From assembly GCF_036700095.1 (NCBI RefSeq), contig NZ_CP144918.1, forward strand, positions 2,667,001 through 2,731,000: DNA of 64,000 nucleotides. Reading direction: 5' to 3'. The notes under the pieces were generated by a model. It saw only the letters and a program-made list of their open reading frames with translations, was not told the origin of the DNA and ran no database searches. Every line of letters starts with the position of its first letter. The first letter of the stretch is position 1. Source of the DNA: Pelagerythrobacter marensis (GTDB taxonomy: Bacteria > Pseudomonadota > Alphaproteobacteria > Sphingomonadales > Sphingomonadaceae). A program made the translations under genes and the position numbers. Positions 1 through 7,940 of the stretch are shown here, piece by piece.

Positions 1-1372
1 CCGCCGTGTGATACGTCGGCAGCGTGATGAGGTGGTGGAACACCCCCGCTTCGCGCGCCGCATCCCGCTGGAAGGTGCGGATGCGCTCGTCGGCTTCGGC
101 GGCGAGTTCGGTGTCGTCGTAATCCACGCTCATCAGCCTGTCCCGATCGTAAGCGGACAGGTCGCGGCCTTCCTCTTCCCAGGCGTCGTAGACCTGCTGG
201 CGGAAGTTGAGCGTCCAGTTGAAGCTGGGCGAGTTGTTGTACACCAGCTTGGCATCGGGAACGACCTCGCGGATGCGGCTCACCATCCCGCCGATCTGGC
301 CGATGTGCGGCTTCTCGGTCTCGATCCAGAGCAGGTCGGCACCGTTTTCGAGCGCGGTTATGCAGTCGAGCACACAGCGGTCCTCCCCGGTACCCGGGCG
401 GAACTGATAGAGGTTGCTGGGCAACCGCTTGGGCCGCAGCAGCTTGCCTTCGCGCGTGATCAGGACATCGCCGTTGCCGATCTGCGCGGGATCCACCTCG
501 TCGCAATCGAGAAAGGCATTGTACCGGTCGCCCAGGTCGCCCGGCTCGCGGCTGAAAGCGATCTGCTTGGTGAGACCGGCGCCGAGGCTGTCGGTTCGCG
601 CGACAATGATGCCGTCCTCCACGCCCAGCTCGAGGAAAGCGTAGCGGATGGCGCGGATCTTCTGCAGGAAATCCTCGTGCGGGACGGTGACTTTGCCGTC
701 CTGATGGCCGCACTGCTTCTCGTCGCTGACCTGGTTTTCGATCTGAAGCGCACAGGCCCCCGCCTCGATCATCTTGCGCGCGAGCAGATAGGTGGCCTCG
801 GCATTGCCGAACCCGGCGTCGATGTCGGCGATGATCGGCACGACATGGGTTTCGTGGTTCTCGATCGCATGTTCGAGACGCTTCGCTTCGACGGCGTCGC
901 CGCGTTCGCGCGCCTCGTCCAGGTCGCGAAACAGCATTCCCAGCTCGCGGGCGTCGGCCTGGCGCAGGAACGTGTACAGTTCCTCGATCAGCGCGGGGAC
1001 GCTGGTCTTTTCGTGCATCGACTGGTCGGGCAGCGGCCCGAATTCGCTGCGCAGGGCAGCGATCATCCAGCCGGACAGATAGAGATAGCGGCCCTTCGTG
1101 GTGCCGAAATGCTTCTTGATGGAGATCATCTTCTGCTGGCCGATGAAACCGTGCCAGCAGCCGAGCGACTGGGTATAGGCGGCGGGATCGGCGTCGTAAG
1201 CCGCCATATCCTCGCGCATGATCCGGGCGGTGTAGCGCGCGATATCGAGCCCGGTGGGGAAGCGGTTCTGGGTCCGCATCCGGGCGGCGGATTCGGGATC
1301 GATCGCGTTCCACGGCGCGCCCCGGCTGCCGATGGTCTTGCGGAATTCCTCGATCTTGCCCTGATACGTCAC
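1..1372 (-). CDS. aceA: isocitrate lyase (3' end beyond window)
   Basis: Isocitrate lyase cleaves isocitrate into glyoxylate and succinate, the first step of the glyoxylate shunt, in the cytosol. The 457 visible codons include the family signature KQCGH with the catalytic cysteine at residue 221, followed by PHEDFLQKIRA, and an N-terminal segment SIKKHFGTTKGRYLYLSGW. The fold is the long (about 530-residue) bacterial form, so about 70 C-terminal residues should lie left of the window. The start is a GTG (GTG ACG TAT CAG) behind a clear AGGAG. It is divergent from a ScfR/RamB-like regulator, a family known to control aceA or propionyl-CoA carboxylase, so control by that neighbour is the simplest inference. 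The long reading frame on the opposite strand is a shadow. Confidence 0.96.
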   Translation of the reverse strand, partial: MTYQGKIEEFRKTIGSRGAPWNAIDPESAARMRTQNRFPTGLDIARYTARIMREDMAAYDADPAAYTQSLGCWHGFIGQQKMISIKKHFGTTKGRYLYLSGWMIAALRSEFGPLPDQSMHEKTSVPALIEELYTFLRQADARELGMLFRDLDEARERGDAVEAKRLEHAIENHETHVVPIIADIDAGFGNAEATYLLARKMIEAGACALQIENQVSDEKQCGHQDGKVTVPHEDFLQKIRAIRYAFLELGVEDGIIVARTDSLGAGLTKQIAFSREPGDLGDRYNAFLDCDEVDPAQIGNGDVLITREGKLLRPKRLPSNLYQFRPGTGEDRCVLDCITALENGADLLWIETEKPHIGQIGGMVSRIREVVPDAKLVYNNSPSFNWTLNFRQQVYDAWEEEGRDLSAYDRDRLMSVDYDDTELAAEADERIRTFQRDAAREAGVFHHLITLPTYHTA

Positions 1373-1493
1373 GTCTCGTCTCCTGAATTCTGGGCGATGT
1401 CGCCTCGGGCCTTCTGGTCGCACTCCGCGCGCCGATTCTCCAGATAAAGTTACAGACTTTCTTGTCCTTTTGCGTCATGAAGCGCATAATAGG

Positions 1494-1518
1494 CTGTAAA
1501 TCTGTAAAGGAATTTACA
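1494..1518. promoter_or_regulatory. candidate ScfR operator: repeated CTGTAAA half-sites and inverted repeat
   Basis: Two direct CTGTAAA copies (1494-1500 and 1502-1508) are followed by the inverted half-site TTTACA (1513-1518), so TGTAAA-N4-TTTACA forms a perfect inverted repeat at 1503-1518. A fourth half-site, CTGTAA on the minus strand, lies at 1450-1455. The inverted repeat covers the AAGGA ribosome binding site and reaches the base before the regulator start codon, a layout suited to autorepression. The 6-N4-6 geometry resembles the paired palindromes reported for ScfR-family regulators, but the half-site sequence is different. Binding is inferred. Confidence 0.55.
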
Positions 1519-1519
1519 A

Positions 1520-2908
1520 ATGGCTGAGGAAGCTGTCTTTGCCGGGCCGGCGCTGCGCCGCCTGCGCAGGCGCGAGGGGCTGACGCAGGCGGCCATGGCC
1601 ACCCAGCTGGGGATTTCGCCCAGCTACCTGAATCTGATCGAGCGCAATCAGCGCCCGCTGACCGCGCGCGTCATGGTTCAGATCGTCGAGCGATTCGACT
1701 TCGATCCGCGAAGCCTGCGCGAGGCGGAAAGCGTTGGCGGCGTCGACGGGCTGGCCCGGCGGCTTGCGGATCAGCGCTTTTCGGAACTGGCGATCGATCG
1801 CGACGAAATGGCCGAGATCCTGGCTGTCGCTCCCCATTTCGCCAGCGCGTTCGCCCAGTTGTACGACGCGGCGGGCCAGGGCGGGGGCGTTGGTGGCGGG
1901 CAGGACCCGCTCGAAATCGCGCGCCGCGAGATCGAACGCTGGCGCAACCATTTCGCCGATCTCGATTCGGCGGCCGAGGAAGTGGCGGACGAGCTGCGCC
2001 TTTCGCGCGCGGACATCGGTGCGGCGCTGACCGAGCGGCTGCGCGAGCGGCACCAGATCGCCCTTCGCATTCTTCCCAGCGATGTCATGCCCGACCACGT
2101 GCGCCGGCTCGATCTTCATGCGCGCCAGCTGCAGCTTTCGGAAATGCTCGACCCGGCTTCGCGCAACTTCCAGATCGCGACGCAACTGGCGCAGCTGGAA
2201 CAGCGCGAGACGATCCGTACGCTGGCTGCGGGTGCCGATCCGGCGAACGAACAGGCCCGCAACCTGTTCGAGCACCATCTCTATGCCTATTTCGCGGCGG
2301 CACTCATCATGCCCTATGGGCGCTTTCTGCGCGCCTGCGATGCGACCGGGTACGATTTCCCCGTCCTCATGCGGCGTTTCGGCGTCAGCTTCGAACAACT
2401 CGCGCATCGCCTCACGACGTTGCAGCGGGTCGGGCAGCGCGGCCTGCCGTTCTTCATGGCGCGCGTCGATCGCGCCGGACAGCTTTCCAAACGCTTTGCC
2501 GGAGCCAGCGGAGCGACGTTTCTCGAAAGCGAGACGACCTGCCCTTTGTGGCACGTCCATCGCGCTTTCGAACGCGCGGGCGAGTGGTGCATCCAGGACA
2601 TCGCGCTTTACGGGACGGAGGGGCACGATCACTGGCTGACGATCTCGCGCCTTTCCGACGGGGTCGGCGCGGAAGGAGAGGCGCAGTTTGCAGTGGTCGT
2701 CGGCCTGGAAGCCCGCTTTGCCGGCGAACTGGCGGCCGCCCGCGGTCTCGCGCTCCGGCGCGATCGGGCGCAGGTGATCGGCCCCGGTTGCCGGGTCTGC
2801 CATGCCCCCGAATGCCGGCAGCGGTCGCTGCCGCCGCGCAATGCACAGCTTGCGTTCGACACCCATCAGCGCGGTGTCACCGCTTACCGCTTCAACAATC
2901 CGGGTTAG
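1520..2908 (+). CDS. XRE / short-chain fatty acyl-CoA regulator (ScfR/RamB family)
   Basis: Cytosolic transcription regulator of 462 residues. An XRE helix-turn-helix occupies residues 8-62 (LRRLRRREGLTQAAMA, then GISPSYLNLIERNQRPL). A central IrrE-like (ImmA/IrrE) region follows around residues 190-330 (FEHHLYAYFAAALIMPY), and the C-terminal domain ends with a cysteine cluster, CRVCHAPEC, typical of the short-chain fatty acyl-CoA regulator family (RamB in actinobacteria, PccR in Rhodobacter). Family members sense acyl-CoAs and control acetate or propionate assimilation. Its neighbour aceA, and a full propionyl-CoA pathway about 32 kb away, are plausible targets. The ATG start has AAGGA upstream, inside the inverted repeat noted separately. 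Confident on family; effector and targets are inference. Confidence 0.9.
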   Translation: MAEEAVFAGPALRRLRRREGLTQAAMATQLGISPSYLNLIERNQRPLTARVMVQIVERFDFDPRSLREAESVGGVDGLARRLADQRFSELAIDRDEMAEILAVAPHFASAFAQLYDAAGQGGGVGGGQDPLEIARREIERWRNHFADLDSAAEEVADELRLSRADIGAALTERLRERHQIALRILPSDVMPDHVRRLDLHARQLQLSEMLDPASRNFQIATQLAQLEQRETIRTLAAGADPANEQARNLFEHHLYAYFAAALIMPYGRFLRACDATGYDFPVLMRRFGVSFEQLAHRLTTLQRVGQRGLPFFMARVDRAGQLSKRFAGASGATFLESETTCPLWHVHRAFERAGEWCIQDIALYGTEGHDHWLTISRLSDGVGAEGEAQFAVVVGLEARFAGELAAARGLALRRDRAQVIGPGCRVCHAPECRQRSLPPRNAQLAFDTHQRGVTAYRFNNPG

Positions 2909-3060
2909 AATGCCGCGCATCGACGGCCGGCCGGTCACGCGATCTTAACGCTCCGAACGGGCCGCGATCGCCGGTTTCGCCGTCGATGTAAAATTTACCG
3001 ACATTTCATCTCTCTTGCCTAGTCCGGCCATGGTCGAAGCAACTCCCGGACCGGACAGAG

Positions 3061-4446
3061 ATGATCCGCCTGTTCAAGCACTATATTCCCCATGCGGTCT
3101 TGCTGCTGGGCCTGGTCGACCTGCTGCTGCTGCTGGCAGCGGGCGAGCTGGGCTGGATCCTGCGCGCGTCGCAGGCCGGGATCGACACCGGGCCGCTGAG
3201 CGATCGGGTCGCGCCGCTCGCCGGTTTTGCGATCACGGTCTGGGTCGCGATGATTTCCGTCGGGGTCTACGGCAACGATGCGCTGCGTTCCATGCGCTAT
3301 GCCTGCGCGCGCCTGCTCGTGGCGATCAGCCTCTCGATCATCGGGCTTTCGCTGCTCGATTTCCTCTTGCCGGGGCTGACCTTCTGGCGATCGACCCTGC
3401 TGTTCGCGATGGTGCTTTCGGCGCTGTTTCTGCTGCTGAATCGACTCTTGCTCGGGTCGCTTCTCGGCGCTTCCGCATTTCGCCGCCGGATCATGGTTCT
3501 CGGCGCCGGCGCGCGCGCACAGCGCCTGCGCGAACTCGGCGAACGGCCCGAAGCCGGCTTTGCAATCGTGTCCTACATCGCGATGGCCGACGGCGAGCGC
3601 GAAGTCGAAGAGGCGATCTCGCGCGCGGCAATTCACGACCTGGGCCGTTTCGTGGAAAACCTGGGGGTGAGCGAGGTAGTGCTGGCGCTGGAAGAGCGAC
3701 GCAATGCCTTGCCCCTGAAGGATCTTCTGCGGGTCAAGACAATGGGCGTGCACGTCAACGATTTCTCCAGCTTTCTGGAGCGGGAAACCGGTCGCGTCGA
3801 TCTCGATACCCTCAACCCGAGCTGGCTGATATTCTCCGACGGATTTTCCTCCGGCCGGATGTTGTCGAGCGCGTTCAAGCGCGTGTTCGACATTGCGGCG
3901 AGCGGCCTGCTGTTGCTGCTGACTTTCCCGGTGATCGTTCTGTTCGCGATCCTGGTCAAACTCGACAGCAAGGGGCCGGCATTCTTCCGCCAGACGCGCA
4001 TCGGCCTCTACGGCCAGCATTTCGATCTCGTCAAACTGCGATCGATGCGGATCGATGCGGAGAAGGACGGGGCCAGGTGGGCGGAGCGCAACGACAGCCG
4101 GATCACGCGGATCGGCCGTTTCATTCGCAAGACCCGGATCGACGAGTTGCCCCAGGTCTGGACCGTGCTGACCGGACGGATGAGCTTCGTCGGGCCGCGA
4201 CCCGAGGTGCCGAAATTCGTCGCCGATCTCGAAGAGCAGCTCCCCTATTACGCCGAACGGCACATGGTTAAGCCGGGCATCACCGGCTGGGCCCAGATCA
4301 ACTATCCCTATGGCGCCTCGATCGAGGATTCGCGGCACAAGCTGGAATACGATCTCTACTACGCGAAGAACTATACCCCTTTCCTCGATCTGCTGATCCT
4401 GCTGCAAACCTTGCGCGTGGTGCTCTGGCACGAGGGCGCGCGATGA
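3061..4446 (+). CDS. XrtA/PEP-CTERM-associated sugar transferase (polyprenyl-phosphate type)
   Basis: Membrane initiating glycosyltransferase of 461 residues, of the kind that moves a sugar phosphate from a nucleotide sugar to undecaprenyl phosphate to begin exopolysaccharide repeats. Four hydrophobic segments span roughly residues 10-140, a soluble region follows, then a fifth membrane segment and the bacterial sugar transferase domain from about residue 270 to the end. The domain shows KRVFDIAASG, SKGPAFFRQTRIG, KLRSMR, RIDELPQ, MSFVGPRPEVP and KPGITGWAQ. This arrangement matches the PEP-CTERM-system glycosyltransferases. The stop overlaps the next gene by four bases, and the operon continues with PrsK, PrsR and PrsT homologues. 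Sugar specificity cannot be read from the sequence. Confidence 0.9.
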   Translation: MIRLFKHYIPHAVLLLGLVDLLLLLAAGELGWILRASQAGIDTGPLSDRVAPLAGFAITVWVAMISVGVYGNDALRSMRYACARLLVAISLSIIGLSLLDFLLPGLTFWRSTLLFAMVLSALFLLLNRLLLGSLLGASAFRRRIMVLGAGARAQRLRELGERPEAGFAIVSYIAMADGEREVEEAISRAAIHDLGRFVENLGVSEVVLALEERRNALPLKDLLRVKTMGVHVNDFSSFLERETGRVDLDTLNPSWLIFSDGFSSGRMLSSAFKRVFDIAASGLLLLLTFPVIVLFAILVKLDSKGPAFFRQTRIGLYGQHFDLVKLRSMRIDAEKDGARWAERNDSRITRIGRFIRKTRIDELPQVWTVLTGRMSFVGPRPEVPKFVADLEEQLPYYAERHMVKPGITGWAQINYPYGASIEDSRHKLEYDLYYAKNYTPFLDLLILLQTLRVVLWHEGAR

Positions 4447-6572
4447 TCGCGCTCGCTTCGCCCGGCTGGCAGTTTGCCGGCTTCTTCTTCCATCTGGCGG
4501 GGGCGCTGGCCTGTACGATCGCCGGTTTCTGGCTGGTGCGACACCCGCGGGTGTCGATACCGCATCGCGGATGGACGCTCGGCACCCTCGCGGCCACGGC
4601 TGCCTGGTGCCTTGCCGTTGCAGCGCTGGGGCCCGAAAATCTGCTCACCGTGCTGTCGGCGGCAGGCCGCGATATCGCCTGGATCTTCGTGCTCTATCGC
4701 CTGTTCGCGGCCGACGGGCGCCATCAGCTCATGCAACCGGTCCGTCCGGTCGTCGCCGCGCTGATACTGGTGATCCTCTTGCAGCTGGCGGTGGCGGCGG
4801 CCGCGACCTTCGTCGGGCCCGGCGCCGCCCCCGATCGCGGTTCGCCCGCGTTCGAGATTTCGGCCTTGCTGCATATTCTGGTCGCCGTGGGTGCCCTCGT
4901 CCTCGCCCACAACCTCTACGTCGGGGCAGCGCCGGCGTTGCGCCCGGTCCTGCGCTGGCCGGCCGGGGCGCTGGCCGCGTTCTGGGCCTATCGCCTCAAC
5001 CTGTTCACGATCGCCTATCTGGGCGGGGCCACGGACGGGCTGATCGCGTTCCAGGGCCTGGTCGCCGGGCTGGTCGGCGCGCTGCTGGTTTTCGGCGGCA
5101 GCGCGCAAGTGGAGGGCCGTCGGTTCAGTCCATCGCGCACGGTCGCCTTCCGAACTCTCTCGCTCGCGGTGATCGGCGCCTACCTGCTGGCGATGGCGAT
5201 CGTCGCTCAGTCGCTGAGCCTCTTGGGCGATGGTCTGGCACGATTGACGCAAGTCGGCCTGCTGTTCGCCGCGGCGGTGCTGGCGCTTCACTGGCTGCCG
5301 TCGCGCAAGCTGCGCGGATGGTGGCGCGTCACCGTAATCAAACACCTTTTCGAGCATCGCTACGACTATCGCGCCGAATGGCTTCGCTTCACCCGCACGA
5401 TCGGGCAGAAAGATGGGGCGGGGAGAGAGACCGAGGATCTCTCCGACCGCGCCATTCGCGCGATGGCCGAGGTGGTGGAGAGCCCTTCGGGCCTGCTGTT
5501 CGCGCCGGACGAGGACGGGGCTTTCGTTCTCGCCGGCCGGTGGAACTGGCCCGATATCGAAGTGCCGCCACAGCCCATTCCCGCCGCGCTTGCGACAGCG
5601 ATCGAAGCGTCCGACCGCATCGTCGACATCGATCAGGCGGCGGACGGAGCCGACCAGTATGCCGTACCCGAATGGATCGCGAAGGAGCCGGCGGCCTGGG
5701 CAATCGTTCCGCTGCTGCATTTCGAACGGTTGCAGGCGGTGATCGTGCTCTCGCGTCCCGCATTTCCGCGAAAGCTCGATTGGGAAGACTTCGATCTGCT
5801 GCGCATTATCGGGCGCCAGCTGGCAAGCTATCTGGCCGAGCGGGCCAAGCACGAGGCCTTGCTGGAGGCGCGCCAGTTCGACGAATTCAGCCGCCGTATC
5901 GCCTTCGTGATGCACGATGTGAAGAACCTCGCGAGCCAGCTTTCGCTATTGGCCCGCAACGCGGAGTATCATGGGGAAAACCCCGCCTTCCGCGCCGATA
6001 TGCTTGTGACGCTGCGAAACAGCGCGGAGAAGCTCAACGCGCTGATCGCGCGGCTCGGCCGCTACCGGGCCGGCGACAGCATGCAACTGGGCCGGGTGGC
6101 GCTGGACGACATCGCTCGGCGGATCGCGGCTGGGTTGGGTGATCCCGGGGCTCTGGTCGCGCTCGGCACGTCGGGAATCGCGGTTCTTGCGAACGACGAA
6201 GCGCTCGAACAGGCGCTCGCTCACCTGGTGCAGAACGCGATCGAGGCGAGCGATCCGGGAACGCCGGTCTATCTCGACTTCTCGACCGACGGCGTGCGGG
6301 CCCGGATCGACGTGGTGGATTCGGGCGAGGGCATGGCGCCGGAGTTCGTTCGCGACGGTTTGTTCAAGCCCTTCGTATCGTCGAAATCGGCCGGCTTCGG
6401 CATCGGCGCATTCGAGGCGCGCGAACTCGTACGGGCGATGGGCGGCCGGATCGATGTCGATTCGCGGCCCGGCATCGGCACCCGTTTTTCGATCAGCCTG
6501 CCGATATTCGCCGCGGCGGAGCTGGTTCGACTGGCAAACGAAGGCGCCACAGGCGGCGCGAAAGGAAAGTGA
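4443..6572 (+). CDS. prsK: XrtA/PEP-CTERM system histidine kinase PrsK
   Basis: Membrane sensor kinase of 709 residues. The first 280 or so residues are hydrophobic, with about eight membrane segments. A GAF-like region follows (roughly residues 320-470), then the kinase core: H-box FVMHDVKNL with His491, N-box LVQNAIEAS, G1 VDSGEGM, and a terminal FGIGAFEARELVRAMGG then GIGTRFSISLP. This layout is that of PrsK, which is paired with the sigma-54 activator PrsR in exosortase/exopolysaccharide systems. The start overlaps the sugar transferase by four bases (ATGA). The stop shares a base with the PrsR start, so tight co-translation and a cognate pair are expected. The signal sensed is unknown. 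Confidence 0.92.
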   Translation: MIALASPGWQFAGFFFHLAGALACTIAGFWLVRHPRVSIPHRGWTLGTLAATAAWCLAVAALGPENLLTVLSAAGRDIAWIFVLYRLFAADGRHQLMQPVRPVVAALILVILLQLAVAAAATFVGPGAAPDRGSPAFEISALLHILVAVGALVLAHNLYVGAAPALRPVLRWPAGALAAFWAYRLNLFTIAYLGGATDGLIAFQGLVAGLVGALLVFGGSAQVEGRRFSPSRTVAFRTLSLAVIGAYLLAMAIVAQSLSLLGDGLARLTQVGLLFAAAVLALHWLPSRKLRGWWRVTVIKHLFEHRYDYRAEWLRFTRTIGQKDGAGRETEDLSDRAIRAMAEVVESPSGLLFAPDEDGAFVLAGRWNWPDIEVPPQPIPAALATAIEASDRIVDIDQAADGADQYAVPEWIAKEPAAWAIVPLLHFERLQAVIVLSRPAFPRKLDWEDFDLLRIIGRQLASYLAERAKHEALLEARQFDEFSRRIAFVMHDVKNLASQLSLLARNAEYHGENPAFRADMLVTLRNSAEKLNALIARLGRYRAGDSMQLGRVALDDIARRIAAGLGDPGALVALGTSGIAVLANDEALEQALAHLVQNAIEASDPGTPVYLDFSTDGVRARIDVVDSGEGMAPEFVRDGLFKPFVSSKSAGFGIGAFEARELVRAMGGRIDVDSRPGIGTRFSISLPIFAAAELVRLANEGATGGAKGK

Positions 6573-7936
6573 TGCCGAAGGACAGACCCCGGCTGCTGAT
6601 CGTAGAAGACGATCAGGGCCTGCAAGCGCAACTGAAATGGGCTTACGACGATTTCGATATCGTATGCGCCGGCGATCGCGAATCGGCGATCGCCGCACTG
6701 CGTGCGGAAGAGCCGGCGGTCGTGACGCTCGATCTCGGCCTTCCGCCGGACCCGGACGGGGTCAGCGAGGGGTTCGCGCTGCTCGATGCGATCATGGAGC
6801 TGAAGCCCGATACCAAAGTGATCGTCGCTTCGGGGCACGGCGCGCGCGAAAGCGCCCTCGCCGCGATCGCGCGCGGTGCCTACGACTTTTACGGCAAGCC
6901 GGTGGATATCGACGAACTCGGCCTGATCGTACGGCGCGCCTATAAATTGTGGCAGATCGAGCGCGAGAACGCGCGTCTTTCGCTCCGTGCGGGGGAAGAC
7001 AAGACGGTGCTCGGCGGATTGATCACCGCAGCGCCCGAAATGCTCAAGGTCGCCCGAACGATCGAGCGCGTGGCAAACACCGGCGTTTCGGTCATGCTGC
7101 TTGGAGCGAGCGGCACGGGCAAGGAGCTTCTGGCGCGCGGCCTGCACGAAGCGAGCGACCGGGCGGAGGGGCGGTTCGTCGCGATCAATTGTGCCGCGAT
7201 ACCGGAAACCCTGCTGGAAGCGGAGCTGTTCGGTCACGAGAAAGGGGCCTTTACCGGAGCGGTCAAGGCCACCGAAGGCAAGATCGAGCAGGCCCATGGC
7301 GGGACGCTCTTTCTCGACGAGGTAGGCGACATTCCGCTGGCCTTGCAGGTCAAGCTGCTGCGGTTCCTGCAGGAACGCCAGATCGAACGGATCGGCGGCC
7401 GCAAGACCATCGATGTCGACACGCGGATCGTATGCGCCACGCACCAGGACCTTGAAGCGATGATCGGCGAAGGCCGCTTTCGAGAGGATCTGTTCTATCG
7501 CCTGGCCGAGATCGTGGTGAAAATCCCCGCATTGGCCGAACGCACGGGGGACGCGGCACTGCTGGCGCGAGCGTTCGTCAAGCGATTCGCGGCCGAAATG
7601 AACCCCTCGATCAGAGGGTTCGCACCCGATGCGATCGCGGCGATCGACAGTTGGCACTGGCCCGGCAATGTGCGCGAACTGGAAAACCGCGTGAAGCGCG
7701 CCGTGATCATGGCCGACAGCAAGCTGATCGGTGCGGCCGATCTCGATCTGGAAGATGCGCTGGAAGAGGGCGAACGATCGCTCAACCTCAAGAGCGCCCG
7801 TGAACGCTCCGACCGGCGGGTTATCCGCCATGCGCTGGCGCGAAGCGACGGGAATATTTCGCACGCCGCCAAGCTGCTCGGGATCAGCCGGCCGACGCTC
7901 TACGATCTTCTCAAGCACCACGATCTGCAAAACTGA
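6572..7936 (+). CDS. prsR: PEP-CTERM-box sigma-54 response regulator PrsR
   Basis: NtrC-class response regulator of 454 residues. The receiver domain has the phospho-acceptor Asp54 in VVTLDLGLP and the conserved lysine in FYGKPVD. The sigma-54 AAA+ domain carries Walker A GASGTGKE, the sigma-54 contact loop GAFTGA, and LFLDEVGDIPL. The C-terminal Fis-type helix-turn-helix is NISHAAKLLGISRPTLYDLL. PrsR proteins activate exopolysaccharide and PEP-CTERM protein genes from sigma-54 promoters. I chose the ATG that overlaps the PrsK stop by one base because AAAGGAAA then sits at a normal distance; a GTG one codon earlier is also possible. No TGGC-N8-TGC promoter was evident just upstream of this operon. 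Confidence 0.93.
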   Translation: MPKDRPRLLIVEDDQGLQAQLKWAYDDFDIVCAGDRESAIAALRAEEPAVVTLDLGLPPDPDGVSEGFALLDAIMELKPDTKVIVASGHGARESALAAIARGAYDFYGKPVDIDELGLIVRRAYKLWQIERENARLSLRAGEDKTVLGGLITAAPEMLKVARTIERVANTGVSVMLLGASGTGKELLARGLHEASDRAEGRFVAINCAAIPETLLEAELFGHEKGAFTGAVKATEGKIEQAHGGTLFLDEVGDIPLALQVKLLRFLQERQIERIGGRKTIDVDTRIVCATHQDLEAMIGEGRFREDLFYRLAEIVVKIPALAERTGDAALLARAFVKRFAAEMNPSIRGFAPDAIAAIDSWHWPGNVRELENRVKRAVIMADSKLIGAADLDLEDALEEGERSLNLKSARERSDRRVIRHALARSDGNISHAAKLLGISRPTLYDLLKHHDLQN

Positions 7937-7940
7937 ACCG

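Noticed and set aside
8-1447. 479-codon plus-strand open frame over aceA, and other long frames opposite or offset to real genes (for example minus strand 3019-4431, 38438-40609 and 58119-60686)
   Set aside because: Shadows typical of GC-rich DNA: no domain is recognisable and each is fully opposed to a gene with clear motifs.
2987-2998. TGTAAAATTTAC near-palindrome upstream of the sugar transferase
   Set aside because: Shares half-sites with the aceA/ScfR repeats but spacing differs and only one copy exists; too weak to call as an operator.
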